Below, one piece after another: positions 1 through 12,260 of a stretch of DNA of 64,000 nt (its first letter is position 1; each line of letters starts with the position of its first letter). Made by a program: the position numbers and the translations under genes. The notes under the pieces were generated by a model. That model did not search any database. It was not told the origin of the DNA and saw only the letters and a list, made by a program, of their open reading frames with translations. The DNA comes from Helicoverpa zea (Eukaryota > Arthropoda > Insecta > Lepidoptera > Noctuidae), in contig NC_061459.1 of NCBI RefSeq assembly GCF_022581195.2, forward strand, positions 10,974,001 through 11,038,000, written 5' to 3'.

Positions 1-2018
1 TCACTTCAATGTTCAAACAAAACATTACGCAGAAATCATGAACACAACACATTAACCATTATCATCGCATAATAAATAACGTTGTCAGAAATCAGCATTT
101 CAATACGGGAAGGGTAAGCCCTCTATAAATGGCAATTACTCACGACCAGCTGTGAATTTGAGCCCTTCGCTCGCAGGCATCGTACCAACCTATTTTAGTT
201 CGATCTCACCTGTATCTGCGTGGGTATGGCCAATGCCAACAAGTTGTTCGAAGCTTATTAAATCAGCTGTTGTCCGTCAGATTTGGATGTGATCAATATC
301 GGGGAACCGATTCCCGTGATCGGTAGTGAAGAATTATTTTTTCGATAGTTGCTTTGGTTCATTTTCTTTCAGTCCTTTAATAGATATTTGAAAGCAAGAC
401 AAGCAAAACACAAGATCAAAGTCAAGTCGTATAGGGTTTTACAAGTTTTACAATCTAAATAAGCTTGATTCTAGTTGACCATTCCAAAAGAAGCTTCCTA
501 TGGAGAAGAACGGGCAAGAAACTCCATGGTTACTATTTTTCAATACTTTATATGCAGGCTTAAACGCCTCATTTCTTACAGTTCCGAAGTATCTAAAACC
601 TTCTAAACTCAAATGACGTAAATCACATTTATAAACCTGATTCGAAGTAAGAGCATGACACAAGTCGCCTTCAACGTTCTTACTTGAAGTTAAAATCCCT
701 TAATCCTTGGACATGCGCACGTGTGAAGTCTAAGTATTCCGCCTTAAGTGGACACGTCCGTACATGCATCGCTTCAATTTCGTAATGCCCCTCGGAATCG
801 GTATTTGACATACAAAGAGTATCTTTCGAAATAAAATGGATTGGTCTAGATTCTTCTGTTCAGGTTCTAAGAAAACTGTGTTGATAAACTGTCTATGCTC
901 TAATGAAAATGGTATGTAGCACTTGCGGAAATTTTGATCTTATTTAATTAGTTAATACGTGAGTTCATAATTCACTAGATATTATTTTAATCAGTGCGCA
1001 ATGAGAACAATTCGTTTAATTCAGTCTTCGCAATTAGGCCGGTGTTGAGCAGGAAAACGTCCAATTTTTCAAAAGCGACAACACACCAAAAACATTTTTT
1101 TTCCTCTCGGATTTCGTATGCTGGGATAATGACATCCTTATTCTGTGAAAGGCCTAGTTTTGCCTACAGCGACGTTTTAATTTCGCAATGTTCCGCTCCG
1201 AAGGGGAGGACTGTATTTTTTCCGACTCCCTTCGAAACGCGTCGACCGTGACCTACTTATGAGTAAAAAAGTTGGTAAGATTCGAGTGTCATTTAAGTTG
1301 TTATCTGAACATTGAGATATCGATTTATTGATTGATCTCTTTGACACTGGTTAGAATAACCACATGTTCAATGAGTCAGCTGATTACAATCCCGCTTTTG
1401 TTATTTGTTGGGGTTGTTTTGGTCGTCTGGGTTCAACAGTCTCACTCCACTCTTATCAATACAAGATACGATCTAAGTTTAGTGTTCCGCTAGAAAAAGC
1501 AAGAAAATGCAGTAACAAAGCGGACAACTGATAATGTTTATAGTGAATAAAAAGCCTTATATATTCGCAGTATACTGCCGACTATCTAGCAAGTGCATTG
1601 AGTGCAGTGCCGTACTCAGCAATATTGAAATATCTCGAATATTCCGGATATTTCAGCTGCTGAACAATATAGTATTACATTTGCCAACATAAAACTATTT
1701 CTATACTTCGTAACATTAATCTGTCACTTCATAAAGACATTTTTATGAAGTTGTTCAGCCAGTTTTCTTCAAATAAACTTGTTTATTTTTTGGAAGTTAT
1801 CAAAACGTTTCAAGTCCATGCGAAGTGTCTCACAACGCCCCAACACGGCCTTACTTGACATAGCTTTCGTGACCTATTTATCAAAAAGGACCAACAATTT
1901 TATCTCGGCATTTCTGTGTACATCCGCCTCCGTTCTCTTGGCTTGTTTACACTTTTTGTATTGTAAATATATCAAGATATTTTTCTGTATTCCGTACCTT
2001 TTAATATAAATAACTGTT
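1..2018. other. AT-rich non-coding, probably intronic
   Basis: I see no gene here. All open frames are short and without recognisable motifs. A small imperfect hairpin (GAAATATC...GATATTTC) lies near 1628-1656. Whether this part belongs to the gene with the 44924 exon or to flanking DNA cannot be told from the window. Confidence 0.5.
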
Positions 2019-2249
2019 TATAGTTCGGCCATTCAGAGAATGCGTTCCTGACACGTCGCGATTGAACTGACGACGTAACTTTGCAATGGCGTTGCAGTTA
2101 CGATAAAAATATTTTTGCTGGTTGTTTACCGTTTTAACAATTGAGGAGCATTAAAACAACATTATTATATCAATAATCAATGAATGTTATTACGTCGTCA
2201 GTTCAATCGCGACGTGTCAGGAACGCATTCTCTGAATGGCCGAACTATA
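2019..2249. mobile_element. MITE with perfect 60-bp terminal inverted repeats
   Basis: The 60 bases at 2019-2078 are the exact reverse complement of 2190-2249, separated by a 111-bp AT-rich core with no coding potential. The outer ends read TATAGTTCGGCC... and ...GGCCGAACTATA. Both flanks carry TATA, so a TA or TATA target duplication with an element starting GTTCGGCC is possible. The length and structure are those of a non-autonomous DNA transposon. Identical arms suggest a young insertion. Confidence 0.8.
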
Positions 2250-2429
2250 GTTACTGCAAATATTTGTTGCTCATAATTTATTGACGTGTGATTTTCTGCG
2301 AAAAATTTTGTTCACAACATAGAAATACATCCTCGATTTCTGATCTCTTAATTAAAAATATGTTCATCAGATATGAAAAATAGAACTATCATTTTCATTT
2401 ATTTACAACCCTCTCAAGAAATTCTACTG

Positions 2430-2780
2430 CAATGCCGAGATTTCTGAGCGACGTTCGAAAGATCGGAGTAAGTAAGATTTAAATCGTGCATAAGTGTGTT
2501 GTGCCTCGTTAGTCACGGAACTACCGACAGGACGCACTCGATCGGGACCTGACCGGCCGAAATCGACGGCTATCCCGAAAGCGTGACTTTTGCCCCCGGA
2601 ATTGACGCGAAACGCGGGTGCCAGTGTGGGGTATTGATCGCGGATGCTCGGGCCCACTTCGGACTCCCTCGGCAAAGTTCGACCGACTTCGGCTTTACTT
2701 AAGGGTCGTCATACTCGGTGCAGCCACAGGCCGCCGACTATTTGGTCAGTTGGCGTGTCAACTTTACTGGCATCGAGTTG
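2430..2780. other. GC-rich island in AT-rich intron, function unknown
   Basis: CpG-containing, GC-rich sequence of about 350 bp contrasts sharply with its flanks. Open frames exist on both strands (83 codons minus, 87 codons plus), but neither has convincing splice sites or motifs. A conserved regulatory element, an unrecognised 5' exon or an old insertion are all possible. Confidence 0.35.
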
Positions 2781-4334
2781 ATTGGAACTTTAATTGGGAC
2801 AAGGTTACCGGATTGAGTTTGAATCAGTTTGCAATTTCATGTTATGTATTTGTTTATTTTGATATCCACCTGTTAAATTAGATCCTGTAGGATTTAATTT
2901 CGAATACCGACGTTTTGGGTAATTAAAATCTTTCGAAATAATAACGGTTCGGTGAGCTAGTTTATTTTGTATCTTGGCTGTATTGATTAAATAACTGTCA
3001 AGTTCCGTGCAATGTTTATCGTGTTGTGCACAGATGTTCATGACAGTTGCTGTATACAGTAATGAACTCAATCCAAACATAATAATTTTAAACCACCAAT
3101 GCGCAATCACAAGAGTTTTAAAATCATGTTTTGATTATCCTTCTGTCAGAGTAATCTACTATGAATTAATAACACATTACAACTTCCGTATGATATAAAT
3201 TCCAGGTACTTGAATACACGTGTTTAGCATTAAGAAAAGTTCATAGGAAAAATGTGACAACGAATCGTGCATAAATAGAACGAGCGACCGACTTTCAGCA
3301 AAGGAAGCATTACATGCTAGATTTGGTGACACGAAAGGTTGATCGCTCCTGAACGTACATTCTAAATAAACTTAACCCTTTTATATACATGTTTACAGTC
3401 ATTTATTACGGAAGGTAAGAAACGTAAGTAAGAAGCCTGTGAATAAAATATTCCTTTCGGCACACAAAGAGTTGGTTTACTACCAAAGATTTATTCCCAC
3501 GTTCAGGCTAAATTTTCCGGATCAGCCTTCAAACGTTAACTGGGTAGGTAGTAGGCACTCTACAAAATGCCGTGCGCAATCCAAGGCCTCACATTCGGAT
3601 ATTCGCAGGCTTATTTGTGCCGAAGCCCCTGAGATACCAAACACAATTTAGATCTGAATGACGAAGAATTGTGCGTTGATAAGCTCAAATATAAGAAGAT
3701 TGCCATGTCAACTCATGCAAATATATTGTCGTGTAGGTAGCTTGCAGACAATTCGATCTAAGAAGGTTTCCAAACGAATTGACGTTTCGTCGTGACCTTT
3801 TTTTTATTGAGATAGGAAAATTTGGTGCCCACTGTGTAAAAAAAGTGTTTTGTTGACGCTATAAACTTATTTGCCGATAAATAAGCTGAGGGCTGAATGT
3901 TTGCGTTTTATCTGTTTTCATATAAATATTTTACTAGATCTATAAAGAAATAAATGAAATGCTCATCATTTGCTGCTGCTTGCTCAAATCTCACAGAATA
4001 AAAGTATTTGTACATAACATAGAAGGGTTTCAGGAGAAAGTTATTTTATTTATACAGTTACAGTTATTGTATATTTTGGTGCCCATATTTGCTATATTTA
4101 ATTATGAGAATTCGAAAATTTATAAGTTTATTCATTTAATTTTTTTGTATAAACTTTCAAACGGCCACGTATCAATACAGCAAAACACGCCTCACTCATG
4201 TCAATAGAATTAGAAACTAAAAGTGAACTATCAAATTCGATCAAACAGTTTTCGTAGCAGTTTTGTTTTTCTTTATTATTCCGCGCGAGTTGTGCCACAA
4301 AACACAATCAAAAGGTTTTCATTTCGGCAACGCA

Positions 4335-4388
4335 CCGGCGCGTACCGGACTGTGCCGGTTCGAATCGGACAGAACCACCGGACTCCGG
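4335..4388. repeat. CCGG motifs at exact 10-bp spacing
   Basis: CCGG begins at 4335, 4345 and 4355, with TCGG at 4365, an exact 10-bp period, followed by CCGG at 4378 and 4385 out of register. The block sits in a short GC-rich patch. Helically phased GC motifs may be a protein-binding array or a decayed 10-bp tandem repeat. Confidence 0.5.
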
Positions 4389-6009
4389 ATCTGGGTCAGA
4401 ATATACCCACGCGTCCCGTATTCGCTTAATTGAAAAAGTTAAATCGGCCATTTCGCAAAATCGTTTTCATTTTTTTTTCGTCTCTAGTTCCCGAATGCAT
4501 CGTGTCTATGCGTTTTGATTTTTGCCGTAGGTATTGATGTTCAGACAATTTTTAATTAGGCAATATTCTTTCAAAAAGCATATAGGTATTCAAACTTTCC
4601 TACGAAGCGATACATGTAAGACTACTAATAATATATCATCAAATAAATGGCAATGAACACAATAAAAAAACACTAAAGGATAAAGAAGCTATAGATAACA
4701 TTCATAAATAAAAGAAAAGCTGATAAAAAAGCGCAATATAAGCTGTCAACACTTAAATATATGGGATGGGTCAAAAATCCCCGACAATTCTTTCGCGGAC
4801 TGTTTATTGGGAAACTTACTATTTTATGTTGTTGATATTAGTGTACATGTGAATAAACAAGTAATAAATTAGCTTCGTGACTACCACTTTGATAGATAGA
4901 TCGGTTTATGTAAACATTGCCAAAACAAGTTAATTAAACTTCTGTATTATTTTTAAGTGTTTGTAGGTGTTTGAAACCATATAAAGTTTCTAGAGCCAAT
5001 TTAATTGATTGCTTAAAAATATTCCTTGGTTAAAATTTTACTTTTATTTTTTAATTTACTACTAAAGTTAGAACAATCTCGCTTCCTAATGTCAGTCGCA
5101 CCTCGGGGATGTGAACAATTGTTAAACCACAGATTTTACAACATCGTAAAGCAATCATACGGTTTATTCCACGGCCGTTAACTTAACCCCTCTGCTCGAC
5201 AAGATTTTGACATATGACTATACCGTTGATTCGGCGGGATATTTTGAATCGCGACATGGAAGTCAAAAATTTGTACTAACTTTCAACACATGAATTCTAA
5301 GTCCGTAATGCCTGATTAGAAGTATTTTACCTATAACTTTAGAGCTCACTTATTTGACAACAACGTGCAAAGGTCAAATGGGGTCAGTTAATTCAGAAAA
5401 ATATAATAATTACGGCGTTTTTAAGTCTATCGAAAAGTTAGGCATTTCAAATTTGGTGAAAACTTACCATTAAATAATCGCATCACTTTCTCAAACACAA
5501 CACAAACGTCATATTTATAACATTTTCAACCCATTGCAATACATTTGGTGCACTTATTTATGTTCAATAACTAAAAAATCAGCACATAAAATACACAATA
5601 AAAATGAACAATATTTACAAGATCAAAGTCACAGACAAGTAGAGTTTGGAATAGAGTTTTATTTTTTTTTTCAATCATCGGTGTGCATTCGATACCTAAA
5701 TCGGATATTTATTATAAATAATCGAATACCAATTTTATATATTCTTTTTAATAGCAACTTATTTCAATTTTATTTATTAATTTTAAATTATAGGTTCAAT
5801 TTGTTTTTGTTGTTAAGAAAAAAGATATTTAAGTTTTATGAAAGTTTTTAGCATTAAATTTTTATATGTATTATTTATTTTGGTGTTGCGTCATTCGTAA
5901 TAATTTTTAACTTTAATTGAATTTTTATTACCTATTACGGAATTTTAATTTATTCTTATATTATTTCTGAACAATTCTAAGATTTTTGTTTCGGCGGAGG
6001 GTAAGCCTG

Positions 6010-6125
6010 CTCATAGAGGTATTTAGCCTACTTCAATCGATCTCAGTGGCGTGCACTAAGTGCACTTGGAGAGGCCTATGTCCAGCAGTGGACTGCGATA
6101 GGCTGATGATGATGATGATGATGAT
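6010..6125 (+). mobile_element. 5'-truncated RTE-type LINE (or SINE using its tail) with 13-bp target duplication
   Basis: GAGGGTAAGCCTG occurs at 5997-6009 and again at 6126-6138, a 13-bp target site duplication. The insert ends in the C-terminus of an RTE-type reverse transcriptase: from 6068 the frame reads GEAYVQQWTAIG and a TGA stop at 6104-6106, followed by a (GAT)n tail. LEEAFV at the C-terminus of the reverse transcriptase near 63.7 kb corresponds to this GEAYV. Upstream of 6065 the frame no longer resembles the enzyme, so the 5' part may be SINE-like. The copy is dead. Confidence 0.85.
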
Positions 6126-6239
6126 GAGGGTAAGCCTGGTGTTCTGAAATATAATGCAATTTGTAACTACCAAAGTAATGTACTTATTTGATGATGAGAA
6201 ACAATAATAATAATTGATTGATTTTAAAGTCACCAAATA

Positions 6240-7320
6240 TTTTTAACCGAATCCCAAAAAGGAGGTGGTTCTCAATTTGGATGTTTGTTTTTGGTCGAAA
6301 GGGTATATTCCCCATATTTGTTATTAGGTCCAGGATCTGATGATGGAAACCTTGAGAAATCGAGGGCAACTCTCGAAAATTGTAAGCATAGATAAGGTTA
6401 TAACTTGACACTCAGATGTATGTCTGGGCCCCGATTCTCCTAAGTTAATAATGTCAAAATCTAATAGAAATCGAATCGCAATATGATCGTTATAGCAGTT
6501 TTAACCATATCGGGCATTCTGCTACTAATAAAAGACCAATCGTATTCGATTGACATTTGATTGGTGTGCGATTGGTCTGCTATTTTGATGATTTTGGTCT
6601 ATACGGTAGTTTGCTGTACAATCATTATGCAATCGTAAATCATTTGCAGACAAAATGATTCATTATTGAATGACAGAAAAGGATAAAAACGTTTATTTCA
6701 AAGAAAAAATAGCGGAATGCCACATACGCTTCAATCGTAATCGAGTCGGGATTGGATCTCAGTCGAAGCGAGTCGAACGTCAATCGAAGGTCGCTTAAGT
6801 AAAATTAGGAGAATCGGGCCCCTGATAACACTATGAAACAGTAAAGGTTTGGAGCTGACCTGATGATGGAGACCAGAGAAGGTCGAGGGATCTCGACAAC
6901 CGAACTTCTCTCGTCTCCATCTCCTTCACTGTTGCAGAGGCCTCGTAAATACGAATAATATAAGCACAAACACGAGAAAGTTTAAATATTCAGTTGTCGA
7001 GTTCCCTCGAACTTCACTGGTCTCCATCATCAGTTCAGCTCAAAACCTTCACTGTTGAATAGTGCTACCAGGCAAACACCTGAGTGATAAGATTTCAACC
7101 TATGTATTTCTGCAACTTTCGAAAGTCGCCTTCGATTTCTCAAGGTTCCATCATCAGATCCTGACCTGATGATAACGGGACCACCTCGGAAGTATACGCT
7201 ATCAAACAAAAAAAGAATCATTAAAATCGATAAATAAATGGCTGAGTAATCGCGTAACAAACATACAAAAAAAAAACGGTCGAATTGAGAACCTCCCCTT
7301 TTTGGGAAGTCGGTTAAAAA
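6240..7320. mobile_element. Long foldback element ending TTTTTAACCGA.../...TCGGTTAAAAA
   Basis: The outer ends are inverted copies (TTTTTAACCGAATCCCAAAA on the left, a complement of the same at 7290-7320). Inversion continues inward: 6330-6405 pairs with about 7085-7165, and 6840-6905 pairs with about 6985-7055, with scattered mismatches. Possible TA target duplications flank it (6238-6239 and 7321-7322). Without the nested MITE at 6427-6821 it is about 690 bp, nearly all arm. I recognise these ends as a common lepidopteran repeat. It contains no transposase. Open frames at 7030-7390 on the minus strand are arm sequence, not genes. Confidence 0.75.
6427..6821. mobile_element. 395-bp MITE nested in the foldback, CTG target duplication
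   Basis: Terminal inverted repeats are GGCCCCGATTCTCCTAA at the left and the complement of GGGCCCGATTCTCCTAA at the right, 17 bp with one mismatch. CTG at 6424-6426 and 6822-6824 is the target duplication. Removing the element plus one CTG restores a gapless alignment of the interrupted foldback arm to its partner arm (TCAGATGTATGTCTGATAAC against TCAGGTGTTTGCCTGGTAGC), which proves the boundaries. A 3-bp duplication and GG-starting ends suggest a PIF/Harbinger-type parent; this class is inferred. Confidence 0.85.
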
Positions 7321-7688
7321 TAAGTCGGCGGCGGCCATCTTTCCATCTTGGACCAGCTTTCGATGAACAGCGAACTATTTGCCCTTTCAAACAATGAAAT
7401 CGTCATAAAATTTTGCGATAACTACACCTAACTACGGCTCTCGTCAAATAGCTTTGCCGCTCAGTTAAAAAGTTGGAGTAACGAATCGCCATTAAGTTTG
7501 GCAGGTCTACAGGAATCCTGCACATAAAACACCCGAAGAAAAAAATAAGTCTTCATTTGCCGTCTTCAGAAACCCTAAAAACCGAAGATTTTTTTTTATT
7601 CCGGCTACAACGTATTTTCTACCACTGATTTTCTAGCACTTTTTTCAAAATAAATTAAGTCATTTTACTTTTCCTTATTTATTTTCAG

Positions 7689-7694
7689 ATTATG
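7689..7694 (+). CDS. Candidate 6-nt microexon (ATTATG)
   Basis: A pyrimidine-rich acceptor (CTTTTCCTTATTTATTTTCAG) ends at 7688 and a consensus donor (G|GTAAGTA) begins at 7695, leaving six bases. Six nucleotides keep frame. In phase 1 it would contribute NAT-TAT-G, and the final G with the GT of the exon at 26169 makes GGT (Gly), so it is compatible with the exon chain downstream. No protein-level test is possible on two codons. It may be a chance pairing of a good acceptor and donor, or a near-ratchet site. Confidence 0.3.
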
Positions 7695-8073
7695 GTAAGT
7701 ACCTATACAAAAGTGCAATTTAGTAATATTATAATATCAAATAATATAAAATTATTAAATCGATTCTTTATTTTAACGAATCGGATCATTCGATGCAAAA
7801 CTTCTATCACCGTCGCCATCTTGTCTATGCGTCTTCAAATTTAAAAAAACAACTAATGTAAACAAACATGGCGAGTTCGATCAGAATTCCCGGTAATTAC
7901 GATTGGATTTTAAAAAGGTATATTTCTAACGGGATGCTAAATATGAAAGGTTTGAATACGTAAAAATAATTTAAATTTATTTAGTTATTTCATTTAGTAC
8001 TCACAAATGTGGTTTGATTGGAAAGAAAATAAATATGAGCGTAAATAATTAGGAAAGTGTATGACTGATTCGC

Positions 8074-8138
8074 AGACCCCAATTGGGGTCTAAACCGAGC
8101 TTACGGTGACATTGATGTTCAGACCCCGATTGGGGTCC
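8074..8138. repeat. Two related palindromes around AGACCCC-ATT-GGGGTCT
   Basis: AGACCCCAATTGGGGTCT at 8074-8091 is a perfect 18-bp palindrome. AGACCCCGATTGGGGTCC at 8121-8138 is a close relative 47 bp further on. They may be remains of an element with such ends, or paired binding sites. Confidence 0.5.
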
Positions 8139-11100
8139 GCTACGGATTTGACGGTTAATTGCAATAAAACTTGATGTCACGTGTCGTTAACTTTAAAGTA
8201 AATATGGAGATCGCATTTTATTTCTAACAGCCTAAGGATATATGCCAATAAATCCAGCTGATATTTACGTTTGAAATTAAATCTAGAATAAACTTAACTA
8301 AGGTCGAATATACCTAGAATAGTCAACACAGGGTTATTTGTTGATATTGTAAAACGCCAATTTCCGTAACTAAATGAGGTACGGCGAATTTTGTTATTAT
8401 TAATTTCCTTACAACCCTGAGTTAGATTAAATGGTTTATGAGAGATACTTATTAATTTTGTGCGAATTTTGGCCAGCATTTCAAAACTGGCTTTTGATCT
8501 GTTATTTATTGTAATTCTTCCAAAAATATTGAAATGACGAATGACATAAAAATTGAGTTTGTTCATCAAAAGGTGCCTTTTTTATAACAATATGATAAAG
8601 AAGAGCCTTTAATTTATTGTAAATTAAATAGGTATTCTCACACAATTAGTGCGTTCAAAGGGTGTTCCGAAATTTAGCACCCGAACTTCGTTATTTTTTT
8701 ATGATCTTTTTATTTGAGTTTGAAAAGCGGTTCAATGGGTCTCATTAAAACTCTTAGACATCCTAAAAGGAGTTCATGAAAGGAATTCCCGAGAGAGCGG
8801 TTCATTTATTTGTTCCGTTCATTACTTAATATTTAATTTTTCCCAAAACGGGGGCGTTTTGAAAGGCCTTCGGGCTCATCGAAAGAATTTTCCAATAATC
8901 GCCGCATTATTGAATAAGCAACTCGGTTTTGTGATAAAGAATTTGATGATTAAAACTTATTTAATGGTCTCCTTGTATTCAAGAAAAAGGAGTTTGGGCG
9001 CCTAAATAAAAATAACTCTTTATAACAGATATATGGTTAAAATGTATATCTAAGTCAACATATTTTTACGGTTTGAGTAAACTGTCTTACTCTATTCCAC
9101 ATTTTATAGATACCTAATATTCCCAAAGTTCTTTGCTCTCATCAAAAACAGAAACATCTCAATTCTGACAAAAACAGAGTAATGTCTTCATAATCTAATT
9201 TCCTTGAATGTCAATAAACAAAATAAGTTATTTGCTTTGACCTCATAAAATTCCGAACTTCGTTCTTTATTTTTGAGTCTAAAATTGATAAAAGTTAATA
9301 ATTTAATCAAAAGACGATATTAATATTTGATGGACTTATTTTGGAACATTTTGCGGTACGAAAGAGGAAAAACCGGCGGAGGAAAAAATGTGGCCAAAAA
9401 ATCTCTCATTTGCTATGATTATTATGAGAAGTGAAAATCTATATACAAAATTTGAAACGTCTGTCTATCTGTCAGATGAATTTCCAGACGGCAAACTCCC
9501 TCGACACGACGATTCGAGTGAAATATCAATTTCCTACCCAGTGGCCGCACAGACCCGTTCGTTTATCAGAAAGCAGTGCGCGGGTTAAATAAAATATCCT
9601 TACCTACGTATGTTTTGTACGGTATTATCAATTTATTGATGACATTCCGATTGTGGGTACTTTTGATCAGGTTACATGCTTCTTTCATATTTAGATTTTT
9701 AATATGTACATAAAAAAAAATATTCCTTTACTTGCAGTAAAATACATTTTTATATTATAAATAACTACAAAATTAAACTGTATATTTCTAAGAACAAAAC
9801 AGTTACAGCAGTTTTTCTTTTTCAAGCCAGATTTTTCTAGACTTCAATTTTCGCAGTATTCGGTGACAATACCTCGTCGGACAAAACATGAGAAACAACT
9901 ACAACTGCAAACCTTTACGAGAATTCTTTCGAAGCAGGAAGTCGCTTCGCAATTTATTTTTCTCCAGTCTTTATCTATTAGCTGGGTTCCGACAATAACT
10001 ATTTGTTATTGCTGCCCCCACTTTCGCTTTTAACGGGAATTAGAGGGGCCACTGGTTGTTTTAGCTGATGCCTCGCCTCTTATTGTTGAAACGTTCGATT
10101 TTCTTGCTATTGTCATGTGCCGCAAGAAAACAAGGCGTTTGATAGCGTTTTTCTTGTTGAAGAACAATTGAAGCTTTGTTCAGAAGGTTGGACGTATATA
10201 AGTGTCTGTAAATATAGCTAAGTTTAGTTGTTTAGTTTTTATGTAGGTAGAAGTGCTGCGTAGGTCGTTCAGCTCCGTGAAACTACTGCCTGAAGCAACT
10301 GCATACATAAAGGAATTAATGAAAATTGAGAAGTTTATTAAATATCATAGAATATTTAAGTAGCCATAATAGCAAGGTCAAAACAAGATGCTAGGCAATA
10401 AAATAATATTTTGAAGACATTTTTAAACCCAAGAACGTGAATAGTAAATTGGTAGAAAGTACAGCAGCATGATCCTAATCTAATAATATTGTAATTTGAA
10501 AAGAATCTCAGTGTCTGCAAGATTTTAAAACTATCTTCTACTACAAACCTAATTCAGGAATTCTCCTTATAAAATGATAAGTTCGAGACTCATATACAAT
10601 TTATGTGCAATCCCTGTCTGCAAGTGTACTAGAATTTTGCAGAAAACGTATTCCTTTGGTACGTTTAAAAAAAGAATGAAGCTGTTCGCATCACATTTTG
10701 AATACGTCATTTATTTCTAGTTCTTTGGAACGCAGAGTCAAACTATTTCGATTGCTCTGAGATAGATTGTAGAAAATTTGGACGATTAAAATTTCATGTG
10801 CTGGACAGTCAATGAGCGCCTGAACAATGAAAGTTGAGCTTATATCCAAGCTACTGGACTCCGAAGTTATTTATGCATCAGTTTACATAAGTAACCTGAA
10901 TAGTTTCCTCGCATCTTCAGCCTTTCAGTCAGGTATCGCGATAGTTTGGTTTATGTAGGGCTCTAAAAGCAGTCTATTCAGAGTTCAAAATAGAGTGTAT
11001 CTTTTACACTCTACATAAACATAACAACAAAACGTCGATAATCTGTGGAGGTGTTATACGTCAGCTAGCTTGCTTTAAGTATTATACGGCGGTGCAAGTT

Positions 11101-11936
11101 GAGCTTAATAATTTTAGCTTAAAAGCTTGACTCACTCCAGCTTACGTGTGAAAGGTCCCGGAAGTTGCCCCACTCGCTTTTTAATCCAATTTTTGGCTTT
11201 ACGCAAAGTTAAATTTCGAATGTATTTTGATTTTAAAATATTTTTACACGGGCACCCCTTTTGGAGGTAGACAGGATAAAGTATATGAACGTAAATATAC
11301 GGACGTGTAGATTAAACGTTTAAATTGATGTAATTTTTTGTCAGGCCCGTTCTTGTGCAAACAGTTTCCTCTCTACGACAAAAATAAATACCAGTCCTAC
11401 ACCTACAAGTTAAAAAAAAAAACAATTCCTTTTACACAATTAATTTTGCTAAAAGTTTTGGTATACAAAGCTTTTTTCTAATATCTACTGTTTGATTTTC
11501 CAATGGGTTTTATGGAGCACTCTATAATCCTAAAACGTTTACAATATCACGCGTTTCGCAGATTATTTTTTCCGCGTCCGAGATTGATATCAAAAAGTGC
11601 ACTTTTGTATGCGAAATATTGCAAAAAATGGTACAGCAAACTTTGCTTGTTACTATTTCTGAATATTGATACTGAAATCAAATGTATGCTCTCGTTATAG
11701 TATTGTAGGTGCCTAGTTCTTTAAAGACATCGTGGACGTTATAAATTCGATCGGGTATATTATAAACAATTTTTCATATTATTTTACTGTATAGAATAAT
11801 GTCCTCATTAGCAATAAATATCATATTAACAGTAAATAATGTCCCCATTACGAAAACTGAAAAGAAAAACAAAAGCTAGGCGAAACAAAAATCCGCAACA
11901 ATATCTATAAGAAGAGGAACGAATATACCTCTTAAA

Positions 11937-12260
11937 CGTCGCGTCCCGGTCGGAAGTCGGCGTACTAAATCACAGGTCGCCTCGGCCCATGTATAATTCA
12001 GGAGGCTGAACGCGACACCCAACATACACACATAATTCGGCCAAACGCCGAAGAAGATACCGTATACGGTACGGTCAGCGTGCCGACCAATTTTACGGTC
12101 TACTGACGGCCGGCCGATTCAATTTCGGCTAAAATTTTATTCGTTCGAATTCGAGCGTACAAGTGAAATTCTATCGATGGTCGTGCCATTCCCTTGACGT
12201 TTTCTAGTGGCATTAGCTTTGGCTTGGTCGTTAGTAGACCATGAATGTGCCTTTGATCTA
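11937..12260. other. GC-rich block, candidate regulatory or conserved non-coding DNA
   Basis: This stretch of about 320 bp is richer in GC and CpG than its flanks. It contains a 12-bp palindrome ACCGTATACGGT at 12059-12070 and repeated CGGCC motifs. No coding frame or splice pair supports an exon. Confidence 0.35.

Larger units (their letters stand above)
2250..5996. other. Non-coding stretch with two GC-rich islands
   Basis: This is mostly AT-rich intron-like sequence. Two parts stand out, at about 2430-2780 and 4283-4430, described separately. Short open frames across 2424-2881 overlap on both strands and show no family motif. I see nothing else, including in the very AT-rich 5500-5990. 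Confidence 0.5.

Noticed and set aside
2424..2881. Open frames of 83 (minus) and 87 (plus) codons in a GC-rich patch
   Set aside because: They overlap on opposite strands. GC richness lowers stop frequency, and a phase-1 exon ending at the GTAAGT donor at 2468 meets a TGA.
3390..3430. TTTACAG ... GAAG|GTAAGA ... C|GTAAGT microexon
   Set aside because: The possible lengths (16 or 25 nt) break frame and the acceptor tract is poor.
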